Below the pieces are notes generated by a model, which was given only the letters and a program-made list of their open reading frames with translations, searched no databases and was not told where the DNA came from. Shown here one piece after another: positions 26,695 to 36,020 of a stretch of 64,000 bases of DNA. This stretch comes from Candidatus Saccharimonadota bacterium. Its GTDB lineage: Bacteria; Patescibacteriota; Saccharimonadia; Saccharimonadales; Saccharimonadaceae. The stretch covers positions 234,126-298,125 of the forward strand of contig JAFVBJ010000003.1 in assembly GCA_017480035.1 (NCBI GenBank). Direction: 5' to 3'. Within the stretch, counting starts at the first letter, position 1. Each line of letters begins with the position of its first letter. The translations under genes and the position numbers were made by a program.

Positions 26695-27549
26695 GCTTTC
26701 TTTGATTAAGTCATAAGAAAAACCTTGTCGCGCTAAATATTGTGTGAGTTTTGCGTCGTCGTATCCACGGCGACGCTTTTTTTCAATCATTTTTTGAATC
26801 TCGACCTTGTCGTCACGAATTTTCTCGCCAAATTCATCTTCGGACAAGACCGAAGCAATAATCGCTTCCGAAATGCCTTTGTTTTTTAGCTCTGTCCGCA
26901 GTTTTTTCTCCGACGTTCCTTTAATTTGATTTCGATTCTCGACGAAATACCTTGCAAAATTCTCATCGTCAATAATTTTCAAATCACAGAGCTTCGCGAT
27001 TACCGCTTCAATATCTTCTTCAGAAATCCCCGCTCCCGGCTTCGTCGGTAGCCCAGTTTTTGCCCGTCCGACATATTCAAAACGATTATCTTCCGTAAAA
27101 TCACGTTCAGAAATCTTCTTATTTTTCTCACGCACATTCGCCCGAATCTCTTTGACTCGCTCCGCATAATCTGAGTCGTTTTTTAGTCGTTCTAAAAACC
27201 CGTCATAACGTTTTTGCTCGATCTCGCGTTTCATTTTTTTTCGTTTCAGATAATCTCGAATCTCGCGCTCGGAATGCGGTCGCGACAACGCATATTCGAG
27301 CGCCCGTTGGAATAGTTTTCCAAAATTCGAAGCTTTCTGAATTTTTGCGATTTCCACTTCCGAGAGAATCGTTCCACGTTTTAGCTTAAAATCTGCAACT
27401 TGTTGAATCGTTAGCGAAAAAGCAAATTTTCCGTCAAGAAAAACGTTCACTCGATTTTCATCTCGCATTCCAACTCGAAGGTCTGTGACGGTCTTCCCAT
27501 TCACCATCGAATTTTCTTCGATGGTGTTGCTGACAATCTCAAGCGCCAA
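26656..27549 (-). CDS. recX: RecX, regulator of RecA
   Basis: A 297-residue RecX with the family's helical repeats (RALEYALSRPHSEREIRDYL; LCDLKIIDDENFARYFVENR; RRGYDDAKLTQYLARQGF). It is longer than usual because of a charged insert (about 110-165) and an N-terminal extension. RecX binds RecA filaments and limits their activity. It starts with TTG one base after the recA stop, with GGAGG inside the recA end, so the genes are translationally linked. Confidence 0.87.
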   Translation of the reverse strand: MALEIVSNTIEENSMVNGKTVTDLRVGMRDENRVNVFLDGKFAFSLTIQQVADFKLKRGTILSEVEIAKIQKASNFGKLFQRALEYALSRPHSEREIRDYLKRKKMKREIEQKRYDGFLERLKNDSDYAERVKEIRANVREKNKKISERDFTEDNRFEYVGRAKTGLPTKPGAGISEEDIEAVIAKLCDLKIIDDENFARYFVENRNQIKGTSEKKLRTELKNKGISEAIIASVLSEDEFGEKIRDDKVEIQKMIEKKRRRGYDDAKLTQYLARQGFSYDLIKESLRSVSEDVDDVI

Positions 27550-27550
27550 T

Positions 27551-28582
27551 TTATTCCTCCGCGCTGGCTTTTTCGCGAACTTTTTCTTCGATTTCCGCCA
27601 TTAATTCTGGTTTTTCTTTAAAGAGTTTCTTAACTGCTTCGCGACCTTGGCCGATTGTCTCTCCGTTATACTTAAGGAATGCACCAGCTTTATCAATTAC
27701 GCCGTATTGCACTGCGAGGTCGAGAATATCACCAGTCTTCGAAATTCCTTCGTTATACATGATATCAAATTCTGCAGTTCTAAACGGTGCAGCAATTTTG
27801 TTCTTAACAACCTTAATCTTCGTCCTGTTGCCAGAAACATTGTCGCCGTCTTTAATTTGTCCAATACGACGAATATCAATGCGAACCGAAGCATAGAATT
27901 TCAGAGCATTACCACCAGTCGTCGTCTCTGGATTTCCGAACATCACGCCAATCTTCATGCGAATTTGGTTAATGAAGATGACAGTGGCTTTCGATTTTGC
28001 GATGATTCCAGTAAGCTTACGCATCGCTTGAGACATCAAACGTGCTTGAAGCCCCATCTGTGCATCACCCATATCGCCGTCAATTTCAGCTTGCGGAACG
28101 AGTGCCGCGACTGAGTCCACTACAATCAAATCTACCGCTCCAGAACGCACGAGCGTTTCTGTAATTTCAAGCGCTGATTCACCGTTATCAGGCTGTGAAA
28201 TCAAAAGATTATCTGTATCGACCCCAATTCTGCGAGCATATGCTGGGTCAAGCGCATGTTCTGCATCAATAAATGCTGCCTGTCCACCGGTTTTTTGAAT
28301 TTCTGAAATCGCGTGCAGTGCCAAAGTAGTTTTACCGGAAGATTCTGGGCCATAAATCTCAATGATACGGCCTTTCGGATAGCCACCACCGAGCGCCAAA
28401 TCAAGCGAAAGGGAACCGGAATGAATCAGCTCAACGTCAATTTTTTTCGTTTCGCCGAGCTTCATAATTGAACCTTCGCCGAATTGTTTCGTAATTTGTG
28501 CGACAGCGAGCTTTAAAGCTTCACTTTTTCCGTCATTTTTCTCTGTTTTTTCTGCCTTTGCAGTCTTATCGGACTTTGCCAT
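27551..28582 (-). CDS. recA: Recombinase RecA
   Basis: A 343-residue RecA with Walker [10 protein letters not shown], the loop-1 region [17 protein letters not shown] and loop-2 start [20 protein letters not shown]. It performs strand exchange and induces repair responses. AGGAGGT precedes the ATG and TACAAT lies about 25 bases further up. No clear SOS operator is visible here. Confidence 0.97.
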   Translation of the reverse strand: MAKSDKTAKAEKTEKNDGKSEALKLAVAQITKQFGEGSIMKLGETKKIDVELIHSGSLSLDLALGGGYPKGRIIEIYGPESSGKTTLALHAISEIQKTGGQAAFIDAEHALDPAYARRIGVDTDNLLISQPDNGESALEITETLVRSGAVDLIVVDSVAALVPQAEIDGDMGDAQMGLQARLMSQAMRKLTGIIAKSKATVIFINQIRMKIGVMFGNPETTTGGNALKFYASVRIDIRRIGQIKDGDNVSGNRTKIKVVKNKIAAPFRTAEFDIMYNEGISKTGDILDLAVQYGVIDKAGAFLKYNGETIGQGREAVKKLFKEKPELMAEIEEKVREKASAEE

Positions 28583-28775
28583 TTTTACCTCCTGTATTTA
28601 TAAATATTGTATCATTCTTCACCTCAAAAATGAAGAGCAGGACATCTGATTCGGTTGCAATTCGTTTGAGGCGAATGCGTTGGCGTTAAACTTTAGGCAG
28701 ATTACCTTGTTCCTAAAATAGCAAATAAATTTTCATCATGCAAGCATAAGCGGTATTATATGGTATAATTACCTC

Positions 28776-28997
28776 ATGATAAAAGTTTATTCATCTGATT
28801 CCTGTGTTTACTGTGATGCTTTAATGAATTGGTTTGACGAGGAAGGTATTAAATACGAATATCATCACGCCTCCGAAGACCCTTCAATTCGTTCAGTTCC
28901 CGTCACGCGTATCGACCTTAGTGATGGCTCTGTTGCTGAAATTGTTGGTTTCGATCGTCCCGCAATTAAAAAAGCTTTGAAAAAGATTGCAGGGTAA
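28776..28997 (+). CDS. Glutaredoxin-like protein
   Basis: A 73-residue thioredoxin-fold protein with C10-V-Y-C13 near the N-terminus and the cis-proline SVPVTR at about 46-51. The size and motif suit NrdH/Mrx-like glutaredoxins that reduce small disulfides. TATAAT at 28764-28769 is six bases before the ATG. Confidence 0.82.
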   Translation: MIKVYSSDSCVYCDALMNWFDEEGIKYEYHHASEDPSIRSVPVTRIDLSDGSVAEIVGFDRPAIKKALKKIAG

Positions 28998-28999
28998 AC

Positions 29000-29731
29000 A
29001 TGAAAAAACCCATACTTCTTTTCGTTCATGGTTTTCGTGGCAATCATCTTGGCCTCCAAGACACAATCTCCTATCTTAAGACTAAAGGTTATGATTGCTA
29101 TTCTCCGGATATTCCGCCAGCTTTCAACACAAAAAGAGAAAAACTGCCGGAACTCTCCGAATATACCGCTGACGGCTACGCTAAATGGCTCGCCGATTAT
29201 ATCTTGGAGCAAAAACTCGACCGCCCAATTTTGATTGGTCACTCAATGGGCTCAATCATCTGTGCCGCCGCCGCCGAAAAATATCCGGAGCTCATAAACG
29301 AAAAAATTTTCTTCCTCTCCCCAATTTGCGTCACTCCGCCGAAATTTATCTGTCATCTCGCCCCGCTCACTTCCATTCTCCCGACCAAAATGATTAGTTA
29401 TATAACGACCAAATATCTTCTCGTACCAAAAGACAAACAAACTTTCCGTGAGGTTCTGAAAATTACCGAAAAATGCGCTGAAAAATTCACCTCAAAAAAA
29501 GATTCTGGTCGCGCCGCAAAATTCAGCATCAGCTACGCTATTTCTGATTTTAATTTTGACAAAAAATCTGTCTTTATCGCCGGCGAAAAAGATAGATTAA
29601 ATTCCAAGAAACAAATTAAAACCGTCGCTAAAAAATTCAAATCCACTCCGACATTTCTGAAAAATTCCGGACATCTCATTAACTACGAGTGCCCGGTGAT
29701 TTTAGCCGAAGAAATTGAGAAAAATCTCTAA
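29000..29731 (+). CDS. Alpha/beta hydrolase
   Basis: A 243-residue alpha/beta hydrolase with the oxyanion region FVHGFRGNH, the nucleophile elbow GHSMGS, an acid in IAGEKDRLN and a late histidine in KNSGHLINYE, so the triad is complete. Substrate unknown. It starts two bases after the glutaredoxin-like gene and overlaps the end of the convergent deaminase gene by 4 bases. Confidence 0.82.
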   Translation: MKKPILLFVHGFRGNHLGLQDTISYLKTKGYDCYSPDIPPAFNTKREKLPELSEYTADGYAKWLADYILEQKLDRPILIGHSMGSIICAAAAEKYPELINEKIFFLSPICVTPPKFICHLAPLTSILPTKMISYITTKYLLVPKDKQTFREVLKITEKCAEKFTSKKDSGRAAKFSISYAISDFNFDKKSVFIAGEKDRLNSKKQIKTVAKKFKSTPTFLKNSGHLINYECPVILAEEIEKNL

Positions 29732-30276
29732 ATCCACTTCGCTAGACGTTTGTATTCTTCGGAATTTTTTTCGTATGAGTCCAAAATATCTTGGATATAA
29801 GTTTTTCCATTCGTAATATTCAAAGTCTCAACATCTGGGCAAGCCGCGAGCAAACGGACAATCGCTTCGTCCGTGTCGATATTTGTCATTGACTTCTTTG
29901 AATCTGAAGAATGCGAATGAACCCGCAGTTCTTTGTAAACAAATCTTTTAATTCCAGCTTGCAAACAATGTTTCAGACAGTTCTCGCAAGTCGCAATCAT
30001 ATTGTAGAGTGTACAGCCATTGAGGTCACGTCCCGCGAAAATCAAAGCGTTCATCTCTGAATGAATTGCAAAATAATATTTCATTGGACGTTCCGAAAGC
30101 GTCATTTTCGATTCGTCTGCCCCCTGGATAGTGCCGTTATATCCGAATGAAACCGGCCTTTTTCTCTCATCTACAATCACGCATCCATTTTGCGAACTCG
30201 GGTCTTTTGATTTTTTGGCGACCGTTTCTGCAATCTCCATAAAATATTCATCCCAAGACATTTTCTTTGCTGCCAT
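29728..30276 (-). CDS. dCMP deaminase-like zinc deaminase
   Basis: A 182-residue protein of the cytidine/deoxycytidylate deaminase fold. The zinc histidine and catalytic glutamate are in HSEMNAL, and the two zinc cysteines in CENCLKHC. dCMP deaminase makes dUMP for thymidylate synthesis, so it belongs to deoxynucleotide supply with NrdD. The HAE and PC motifs of most relatives are replaced by HSE and TC. The ATG at 30276 is chosen because GAGG lies a few bases upstream. Confidence 0.8.
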   Translation of the reverse strand: MAAKKMSWDEYFMEIAETVAKKSKDPSSQNGCVIVDERKRPVSFGYNGTIQGADESKMTLSERPMKYYFAIHSEMNALIFAGRDLNGCTLYNMIATCENCLKHCLQAGIKRFVYKELRVHSHSSDSKKSMTNIDTDEAIVRLLAACPDVETLNITNGKTYIQDILDSYEKNSEEYKRLAKWI

Positions 30277-30418
30277 TTGAAACCTCACTTATTTCCCCTA
30301 TTTTATCACGCTTAAAAAAATAATAAAAATGCTTATGCTTGCATGTCCAAAAAATTTTTGCTACGATAAGGCTACTCGTTTCAAAAGAGGCTGCTAAAAA
30401 ATAATAGAAAGGATTTTT

Positions 30419-32050
30419 ATGAAGTCTCTGAAGAAAGCGCTTCTCTTATTTTTCGTACCGATTCTTGCCGGTATCATCAGCTCAAACACCGTAAATTCTC
30501 TCGACGATTCGTCGTGCAAAGATTATGAGCTTATTTTTGCACGCGGTTCCGGCCAAGATTTAAATGACAAAGATTTTCGTGCGGTTAAAGCCGCCTTAAA
30601 GTCGAAAATTTCCGAAGACGAACTCGATTTTTATGAACTCGGCGAAAATGGCGGTTACAAAGCGGTCTCAATCGACGTAAAAATCGCACTCGGCGCTTAT
30701 ATTTCCGCTGGCAATTCGTATGAATTTGGTGCATCGGTCGAAAGCGGAGTAAAAGAACTGCTTTCGCATATCAACTCCGAAACCAAACGTTGCAAAAACA
30801 AACGTTTCATTCTCGCTGGGTATTCCCAGGGCGCTCTAGTTGTTGACAAATCACTATCTAATATCAACTCGTCGAAAATCGTCTATGTTGGCAATTTTGG
30901 CGACCCGAAATTATATCTCCCAGAAGGAAATCGTGCTTGTGAAAACATCAGCCTTTCTAGCTATCGCGTCTACGTCCCAGATTGCAATGTCGAAGAAGGT
31001 GTTCTCGGCGGTCTTAAACCATATCAACCTGCTGGTTACGCCGGTAAACTCGGTGTTTGGTGTAATAAAACCGATTTTATGTGCGGCTCGTCGCTCAACC
31101 TATTAAATATATTCGGTAGTCATACGGCGTACGACAGCGAAAATGGCTATGAAAAATTTGCTGAAATAGTTTTCTCTAAAATTAACGGCAAAACTTCTTC
31201 AGAAACCGAGGCGCGTTATTCCGATTCGGAAAAACGTGAAATTGTTGTTCTTTTCGACCACTATATGTTTGCAGACGCGGCCGTCCGCGCTAGTTATAAA
31301 ACTATCGAAGACGACTTAAAAGAACTACTTGTTAACCTTGCCGCGCATGGAACTCGTATCGCCATTTATAATTCATACGGTCTCACCTCTCCTCTCAAAT
31401 ATCTTGAAGAAAAAATCTCTTTCACGAACGACCATCTTGCCGAAAAAATCGACCAGCTTAACCGTGAGAATGCACTCGCAAGCGGCTGGGTTTTTAGCGG
31501 AAGTTTCGATAATAATTATTATGCCGTGAAAAAGTTATCCGAATCTAATAAGTGGTCGACTGGCAGCGCTCGGCACGTCTTTCTCTTAAGCAATGCCTAT
31601 CACGATTCAAACGTTAGTTTCGACGGCACGAATTTAAACGACGCCATCAAAATTGCAAAAAAGAACCATGTTTACGTCTCACTCCTCTCAAACAACGCCG
31701 TCCGTTATCTCCAAGATTATCATGACCTCGTCGTTAGCACCGGCGGTATGATTGTCGCAAGAGATTATAAAAAAGTTTCACTCAGCAAAGTAAAATCTAG
31801 TCAAAAATCTCGTTTTGTTTCAAAAACTTTCCAAATCAACCAAGATTCCTTTCGCACACTCGTCATCGTCAACGACCGCCTCTACGGCTTTTCCGACAAT
31901 AAAACCATTACTATTACTGGGCTTAACGAAAACGTTGATAATAATATACGGTTTGTCGCTTATGACTCAGACGGAAATAAAATCGGCCAGAAAGTCTTTA
32001 ACTTTCCAGCGGAAACTATGAAAACTCCAGATACCGGAATTGCAAATTAG
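30419..32050 (+). CDS. Secreted cutinase-family hydrolase with extra C-terminal domain
   Basis: A 543-residue exported protein with a signal peptide (about 1-27). Residues 33-255 match the cutinase fold: nucleophile S136 in GYSQGA, the cysteine-bounded acid in CNKTDFMC and a histidine in GSHTAYD, a complete triad. Cutinase-type enzymes cleave lipid esters. Residues about 270-460 look like a von Willebrand A-type fold (IVVLFDHY start), with degenerate metal residues. The final residues TPDTG vaguely recall a sorting motif but lack a membrane tail. In a host-attached bacterium it may act on actinobacterial envelope lipids (inference). AAAGGA precedes the ATG. Confidence 0.72.
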   Translation: MKSLKKALLLFFVPILAGIISSNTVNSLDDSSCKDYELIFARGSGQDLNDKDFRAVKAALKSKISEDELDFYELGENGGYKAVSIDVKIALGAYISAGNSYEFGASVESGVKELLSHINSETKRCKNKRFILAGYSQGALVVDKSLSNINSSKIVYVGNFGDPKLYLPEGNRACENISLSSYRVYVPDCNVEEGVLGGLKPYQPAGYAGKLGVWCNKTDFMCGSSLNLLNIFGSHTAYDSENGYEKFAEIVFSKINGKTSSETEARYSDSEKREIVVLFDHYMFADAAVRASYKTIEDDLKELLVNLAAHGTRIAIYNSYGLTSPLKYLEEKISFTNDHLAEKIDQLNRENALASGWVFSGSFDNNYYAVKKLSESNKWSTGSARHVFLLSNAYHDSNVSFDGTNLNDAIKIAKKNHVYVSLLSNNAVRYLQDYHDLVVSTGGMIVARDYKKVSLSKVKSSQKSRFVSKTFQINQDSFRTLVIVNDRLYGFSDNKTITITGLNENVDNNIRFVAYDSDGNKIGQKVFNFPAETMKTPDTGIAN

Positions 32051-32247
32051 CTCTTTGAAGACAAATGCCAATGGTCGCCATACTCACATTTGTACACCGA
32101 TAAATCTGGTGCACCATGGTCGTATTGCGCTACTTTTGCCGCCACTTCTGCTTCTTCGCGCGTGCTATAGCAAATCTTCTGCGTCTCGCCAACCCAGCAT
32201 TTTTTCGGCTCAAACGACCCTAGATTATTCAGATTTAAGTGTTTCAT
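32047..32247 (-). CDS. Small conserved-looking protein (66 aa)
   Basis: A 66-residue protein containing KKCWVGETQKICYSTREE, YDHGAP and a C-terminal CEYGDHWHLSS. This pattern recalls small bacterial proteins that end in a C-P-x-C-x-x-W-H-L motif, here with reduced cysteines. Function unknown. A -10 box (complement of 32257-32262) lies nine bases before the ATG and nearly overlaps the divergent TetR promoter. Confidence 0.6.
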   Translation of the reverse strand: MKHLNLNNLGSFEPKKCWVGETQKICYSTREEAEVAAKVAQYDHGAPDLSVYKCEYGDHWHLSSKS

Positions 32248-32289
32248 TAGTGATACATTATACAATAAAATAATGTTATAATAAAGTCC

Positions 32290-32862
32290 ATGAGACGTAG
32301 CAAGAGTAATTCGACCTACTTTGGTACGGAACAACGACTTCTCCATGCTGCAGCTAAAGTCCTAAAAGAAAAGCATGCCCTCGGCGTCAAAACTCGTGAA
32401 ATCTCCCGTGAAGCCGGGCTAGCAAATTCCTCTTTCTACATTCATTACAAATCTCTTTCGGACCTTATCGATAAAAATGAAGCAAAAATTCTTGATGCTA
32501 TCGATCACGTCATCGATAGGGAACAAAAAGTCGGTAGCAGTACCGAGACAATTCTCAGGAATATCTTGTTTGTCCTCCGCAAGCACCAAGATGTTCTTGA
32601 TATCGTCATCGGCTCGGAAAATCTCAGCCTCCCCCTAAAAGCGATGGCAAAGCTTCGTCCGCTCATTACGCGTAGTTGGAATAGCTACGGCGAAAAAGCC
32701 GACGACGCCATCTATCGTCTAGTTGAATTTCAGTTCATGGCTGAGGTTTCAATCTGGAAATCGGAAGATTTCTCAATCGACACTCTCTCAAAACACGCTA
32801 GTCACCTCGCTTTTTTCTCTGCCAACGCCCCTAGACTTTTTATCCAAATATATTATAAATAG
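32290..32862 (+). CDS. TetR/AcrR-family transcription regulator
   Basis: A 190-residue protein with an N-terminal TetR helix-turn-helix (about 12-58; core TREISREAGLANSSFYIHYKS) and a helical ligand-binding domain. TATAAT at 32277-32282 lies seven bases before the ATG. It sits divergently from the 66-residue gene and upstream of nrdD. Its target is unknown; the 66-residue gene is the likeliest from geometry. Confidence 0.83.
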   Translation: MRRSKSNSTYFGTEQRLLHAAAKVLKEKHALGVKTREISREAGLANSSFYIHYKSLSDLIDKNEAKILDAIDHVIDREQKVGSSTETILRNILFVLRKHQDVLDIVIGSENLSLPLKAMAKLRPLITRSWNSYGEKADDAIYRLVEFQFMAEVSIWKSEDFSIDTLSKHASHLAFFSANAPRLFIQIYYK

Positions 32863-32882
32863 TGGTTATAAAATTGTAAAAA

Positions 32883-32898
32883 ACACTAGATATGGGGG
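32883..32898. promoter_or_regulatory. Possible distal NrdR box
   Basis: ACACTAGATATGGGGG matches the NrdR palindrome at 12 of 16 positions, with one good half-site. It lies about 110 bases upstream of the main pair and may be a chance match. Confidence 0.35.
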
Positions 32899-32988
32899 TT
32901 GATTTTATTGAAAATCATTGTATTCCACCCCAGAAATATACCGAAATTTTTTGTAGTAAATATTACAACAGATTTAAGCAAAATCATA

Positions 32989-33017
32989 TTGACACCCCAC
33001 ATCTAGTGTCATAAAAT
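32989..33017 (+). promoter_or_regulatory. nrdD promoter
   Basis: TTGACA (32989-32994) and TAAAAT (33012-33017) are spaced 17 bases. NrdR box 1 fills the spacer and box 2 lies at the predicted start of transcription. The leader is about 85 bases. Confidence 0.82.
32994..33009. promoter_or_regulatory. NrdR box 1 of nrdDG
   Basis: ACCCCACATCTAGTGT matches 12 of 16 positions of the NrdR palindrome. It starts exactly 32 bases before box 2, the classical NrdR spacing. Confidence 0.8.
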
Positions 33018-33025
33018 GATATCAG

Positions 33026-33041
33026 ACACTAAATATAGCGT
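33026..33041. promoter_or_regulatory. NrdR box 2 of nrdDG
   Basis: ACACTAAATATAGCGT matches 14 of 16 positions of the NrdR palindrome and ends in the same TAGCGT as box 2 of the divergent region at 3428. Confidence 0.85.
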
Positions 33042-33111
33042 CAGAAACTTCAGAAAAATCAAAAATAATTAAACAATGAATTTTGGACACAAGCTAGGAG
33101 GTAGAATTTTT

Positions 33112-35469
33112 ATGTTCAAAAAAATCCAAAAACGTGACGGTAAAATCGTCAACTTTAACCCAGAAAAAATCATCGAGGCTATTGCTGCGGCTGGCAGTGC
33201 GACCGAAGAATTTAAATATGATCGCGCAAAACAACTTGCCGAAAAGGCTGTCAAGCGTGCCGAAGAAACTATCACAAATCGCACGCCAAAAGTCGAGCAA
33301 ATCCAAGACATCGTCGAGCAAATCTTGATGGAATCAAGTTTCAAACGTACGGCAAAAGCGTATATCACTTATCGTCAAGAGCGTAACCGTACTCGTGAAG
33401 CAAAGTCAAACCTCATGGAAGGCTATAAAAAGATTGCTCTCGCTGATGCATCTGAAGATTCTGACATCAAACGCAGCAACGCTAACGTCGATGGTAACTC
33501 CGCCATGGGTAAAATGCTCCAATTCGGCGCTGAAGGTTCAAAAGAATTTGCTAAAACCGTCCTCATGGACCCTCGTTTTGCTGCCGCTCACGACAATGGC
33601 GAAATCCACATCCACGACCTCGATTTCTATGCAACCGGGACTTTGACTTGCTGTCAAACTGACCCGCTCAACCTCTTCGCAAACGGCGGATTTAACACCG
33701 GCCATGGTCATCTTCGCACCCCGAATTCCATCGGTTCATATGCCGCTCTTGCCGCAATTATCCTCCAAGCTAACCAAAACGAACAACACGGTGGCCAATC
33801 TATCCCGAACTTTGATTACGCGATGGCTCCTGGCGTCGACAAAACTTTCCGAAAATCCTTGAAACGCAACCTCGAAAAATACAACGAATTCACCGGCAAG
33901 AATCTAAAAATCGAAATCAAAGATACTATTAAATATGGTGACGACAAAAAACTCGAAAAGCTAAAAGTCCCAGAATCAGTCATTAAAACTTCATCTGAAG
34001 ATACTGAAAAACAAACTTTCCAAGCGATGGAAGGCTTCATCCATAACTTGAATACAATGCACTCTCGCGCTGGTGCTCAAGTTCCATTCACATCGATTAA
34101 CTTCGGTACCGACACTTCTCCTTCTGGTCGCCTCGTCAGTAAATATCTTCTCGAAGCAACCATGAACGGTCTCGGTAAAGGCGAAACCCCAATCTTCCCA
34201 ATCAGCATTTTCAAAGTCAAGGAAGGTGTCAACTATAACCCGAAAGACCCGAACTACGATCTCTTCAAACGCAGTATGGAAGTTTCCGCAAAACGTCTTT
34301 TCCCGAACTTCTGCTTCGTCGACGCTCCATTCAACCTCCAATACTACAAAAAAGGCGACTATCGTACTGAAATTGCTACCATGGGCTGCCGTACTCGCGT
34401 TTTCTCTTCAGTCTTCCCGGAATCCGACGGTATCGTCACCGGCCGTGGCAACCTTAGCTTTACCACTATCAACCTAGTTCGTATCGGCATCAAGCATGGT
34501 ATCTGTCTTGGTGAGCGCAAAGAAGCCGACTGGTCTGGTTTCTATAAAGAACTTGACGAAAAAATGGAGCTCGTTCGCGATCAACTTCTTGAACGTTTCG
34601 AATTCCAAGCCAATCAACATGTCAGAAACTTCCCATTCTTAATGGGGCAAGGCAACTGGTTTGGTTCTGAAAAACTCGGTTGGAACGATACTCTCCGCGA
34701 TGTCATTAAACACGGCTCGCTCTCGACCGGATTCATCGGTCTCGCTGAAACTCTCGTCGCAATGACCGGCAAACACCACGGCGAAGACGAAGAATCTCGT
34801 GAGCTCGGCCTCGACATCATCACTCACATGCGTGAGAAATGTGATGAATTCGCTAAAAAATGGAAGCTCAACTTCAGTCTTCTCGCAACTCCTGCCGAAG
34901 GTCTCGCCGGACGCTTCACAAAGATTGATCGCAAAGAATACGGTAAAATTAAAGGTGTCACAGATCGTGATTTCTACACTAATTCTTTCCACGTCCCTGT
35001 CTACTATCCAATTTCTGCCTTCGAGAAAATCGACATCGAAGCTCCATATCACGCACTTTGTAATGCTGGCCATATTTCCTACATCGAACTTGATGGTGAT
35101 CCATCCGACAACATTGAAGCTTTCGAAGCTGTGATTCGTCACATGCACGACAAAGGTATCGGCTATGGTTCTGTCAACCATCCAGTCGACCGCGACCCAG
35201 TTTGTGGTTTTGCTGGTATCATCAAAGGCGATCGCTGCCCATCCTGTGGACGCATCGAAGGTGACGTTCTCTTTGAGCGCCTCCGTCGCATTACCGGCTA
35301 TCTCGTTGGCTCGCTTGAGCGTTGGAACGACGGCAAGAAAGCTGAAGAAGCTGCTCGCGTAAAACATGATGTTTGCTTGAACGATAAGAATGGCGTCTAT
35401 TCAAAATCTCAAAAATCTGCCCGCGAAGTCGCCAAGAAAACCGCGAAAAAAGCATTAGGAAAGGCTTAG
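33112..35469 (+). CDS. nrdD: Anaerobic (class III) ribonucleoside-triphosphate reductase
   Basis: A 785-residue glycyl-radical enzyme that makes deoxynucleotides without oxygen. It has an N-terminal ATP-cone (about 1-95), the active-site region TGTLTCCQTDPLN, a second cysteine in MGCRTRVFSS, a C-terminal zinc site (CGFAG...CPSCGR) and the radical loop RRITGYL with G729. AGGAGG sits ten bases before the ATG at 33112, preferred to the ATG at 33076. It is the only ribonucleotide reductase in the window. Its radical loop is repeated in the small protein at 2891-3343. Confidence 0.97.
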   Translation: MFKKIQKRDGKIVNFNPEKIIEAIAAAGSATEEFKYDRAKQLAEKAVKRAEETITNRTPKVEQIQDIVEQILMESSFKRTAKAYITYRQERNRTREAKSNLMEGYKKIALADASEDSDIKRSNANVDGNSAMGKMLQFGAEGSKEFAKTVLMDPRFAAAHDNGEIHIHDLDFYATGTLTCCQTDPLNLFANGGFNTGHGHLRTPNSIGSYAALAAIILQANQNEQHGGQSIPNFDYAMAPGVDKTFRKSLKRNLEKYNEFTGKNLKIEIKDTIKYGDDKKLEKLKVPESVIKTSSEDTEKQTFQAMEGFIHNLNTMHSRAGAQVPFTSINFGTDTSPSGRLVSKYLLEATMNGLGKGETPIFPISIFKVKEGVNYNPKDPNYDLFKRSMEVSAKRLFPNFCFVDAPFNLQYYKKGDYRTEIATMGCRTRVFSSVFPESDGIVTGRGNLSFTTINLVRIGIKHGICLGERKEADWSGFYKELDEKMELVRDQLLERFEFQANQHVRNFPFLMGQGNWFGSEKLGWNDTLRDVIKHGSLSTGFIGLAETLVAMTGKHHGEDEESRELGLDIITHMREKCDEFAKKWKLNFSLLATPAEGLAGRFTKIDRKEYGKIKGVTDRDFYTNSFHVPVYYPISAFEKIDIEAPYHALCNAGHISYIELDGDPSDNIEAFEAVIRHMHDKGIGYGSVNHPVDRDPVCGFAGIIKGDRCPSCGRIEGDVLFERLRRITGYLVGSLERWNDGKKAEEAARVKHDVCLNDKNGVYSKSQKSAREVAKKTAKKALGKA

Positions 35470-35994
35470 ATGACCGATTTTAAAAGCCCAGTCAAAGGTT
35501 CGGACAAGGCACACATCCGCCTTTCCGGACCAACTGAGTCCGACAATATTGTGAACGGCTATGGACTTCGCGCCGTCGTCTGGACTCAGGGTTGTTTCAC
35601 CCACTGCAAAGGTTGTCAAAATCCTGAGACTTGGGACCCAGAAGCCGGAGTTCTCGTCAAAGTTGACGATTTAAAAGAAGAACTCCGAAGCTTAAAAGGT
35701 CAAACTGGTTTAACTTTCTGTGGCGGGGAGCCGTTCATCCAACCAGAAGCCTGCCTCGAAATCGCCAGATTCGTAAAAAAGGAACTTGGTTGGAATGTCT
35801 GGTCTTTTTCCGGCTTCACTTACGAGATGATTAAAGAAAAAGGTGGAATGCAATGGGAATTTTTGAAAGAACTTGATGCTCTTATCGATGGCCCGTTCGT
35901 CCTCGAACAGCGCGATTTAACTCTAAAATTCCGAGGCAGCAAAAACCAGCGCCTCCTTCATCTCAAAAATGGCGAAATCACGAAAATTGAATAA
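35470..35994 (+). CDS. nrdG: NrdD-activating radical SAM enzyme
   Basis: A 174-residue radical SAM protein with the CFTHCKGCQN cluster motif (C-x3-C-x2-C) and GGEPF for SAM binding. It places the radical on the NrdD glycine and would be the natural activator of the free-standing radical domain too. Its ATG directly follows the nrdD stop codon. Confidence 0.95.
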   Translation: MTDFKSPVKGSDKAHIRLSGPTESDNIVNGYGLRAVVWTQGCFTHCKGCQNPETWDPEAGVLVKVDDLKEELRSLKGQTGLTFCGGEPFIQPEACLEIARFVKKELGWNVWSFSGFTYEMIKEKGGMQWEFLKELDALIDGPFVLEQRDLTLKFRGSKNQRLLHLKNGEITKIE

Positions 35995-36020
35995 AAAATA
36001 GCCCGTGAGGGCTATTTTTT
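35995..36020 (+). terminator. Rho-independent terminator of nrdDG
   Basis: AAAATAGCCC GTGA GGGCTATTTTTT. The A/T flanks would let it work in both directions, ending tilS as well. Confidence 0.88.

Noticed and set aside
32037..32050. TPDTG at the end of the cutinase-like protein as a sortase signal
   Set aside because: Only three residues follow it; a membrane segment and basic tail are required and are missing.
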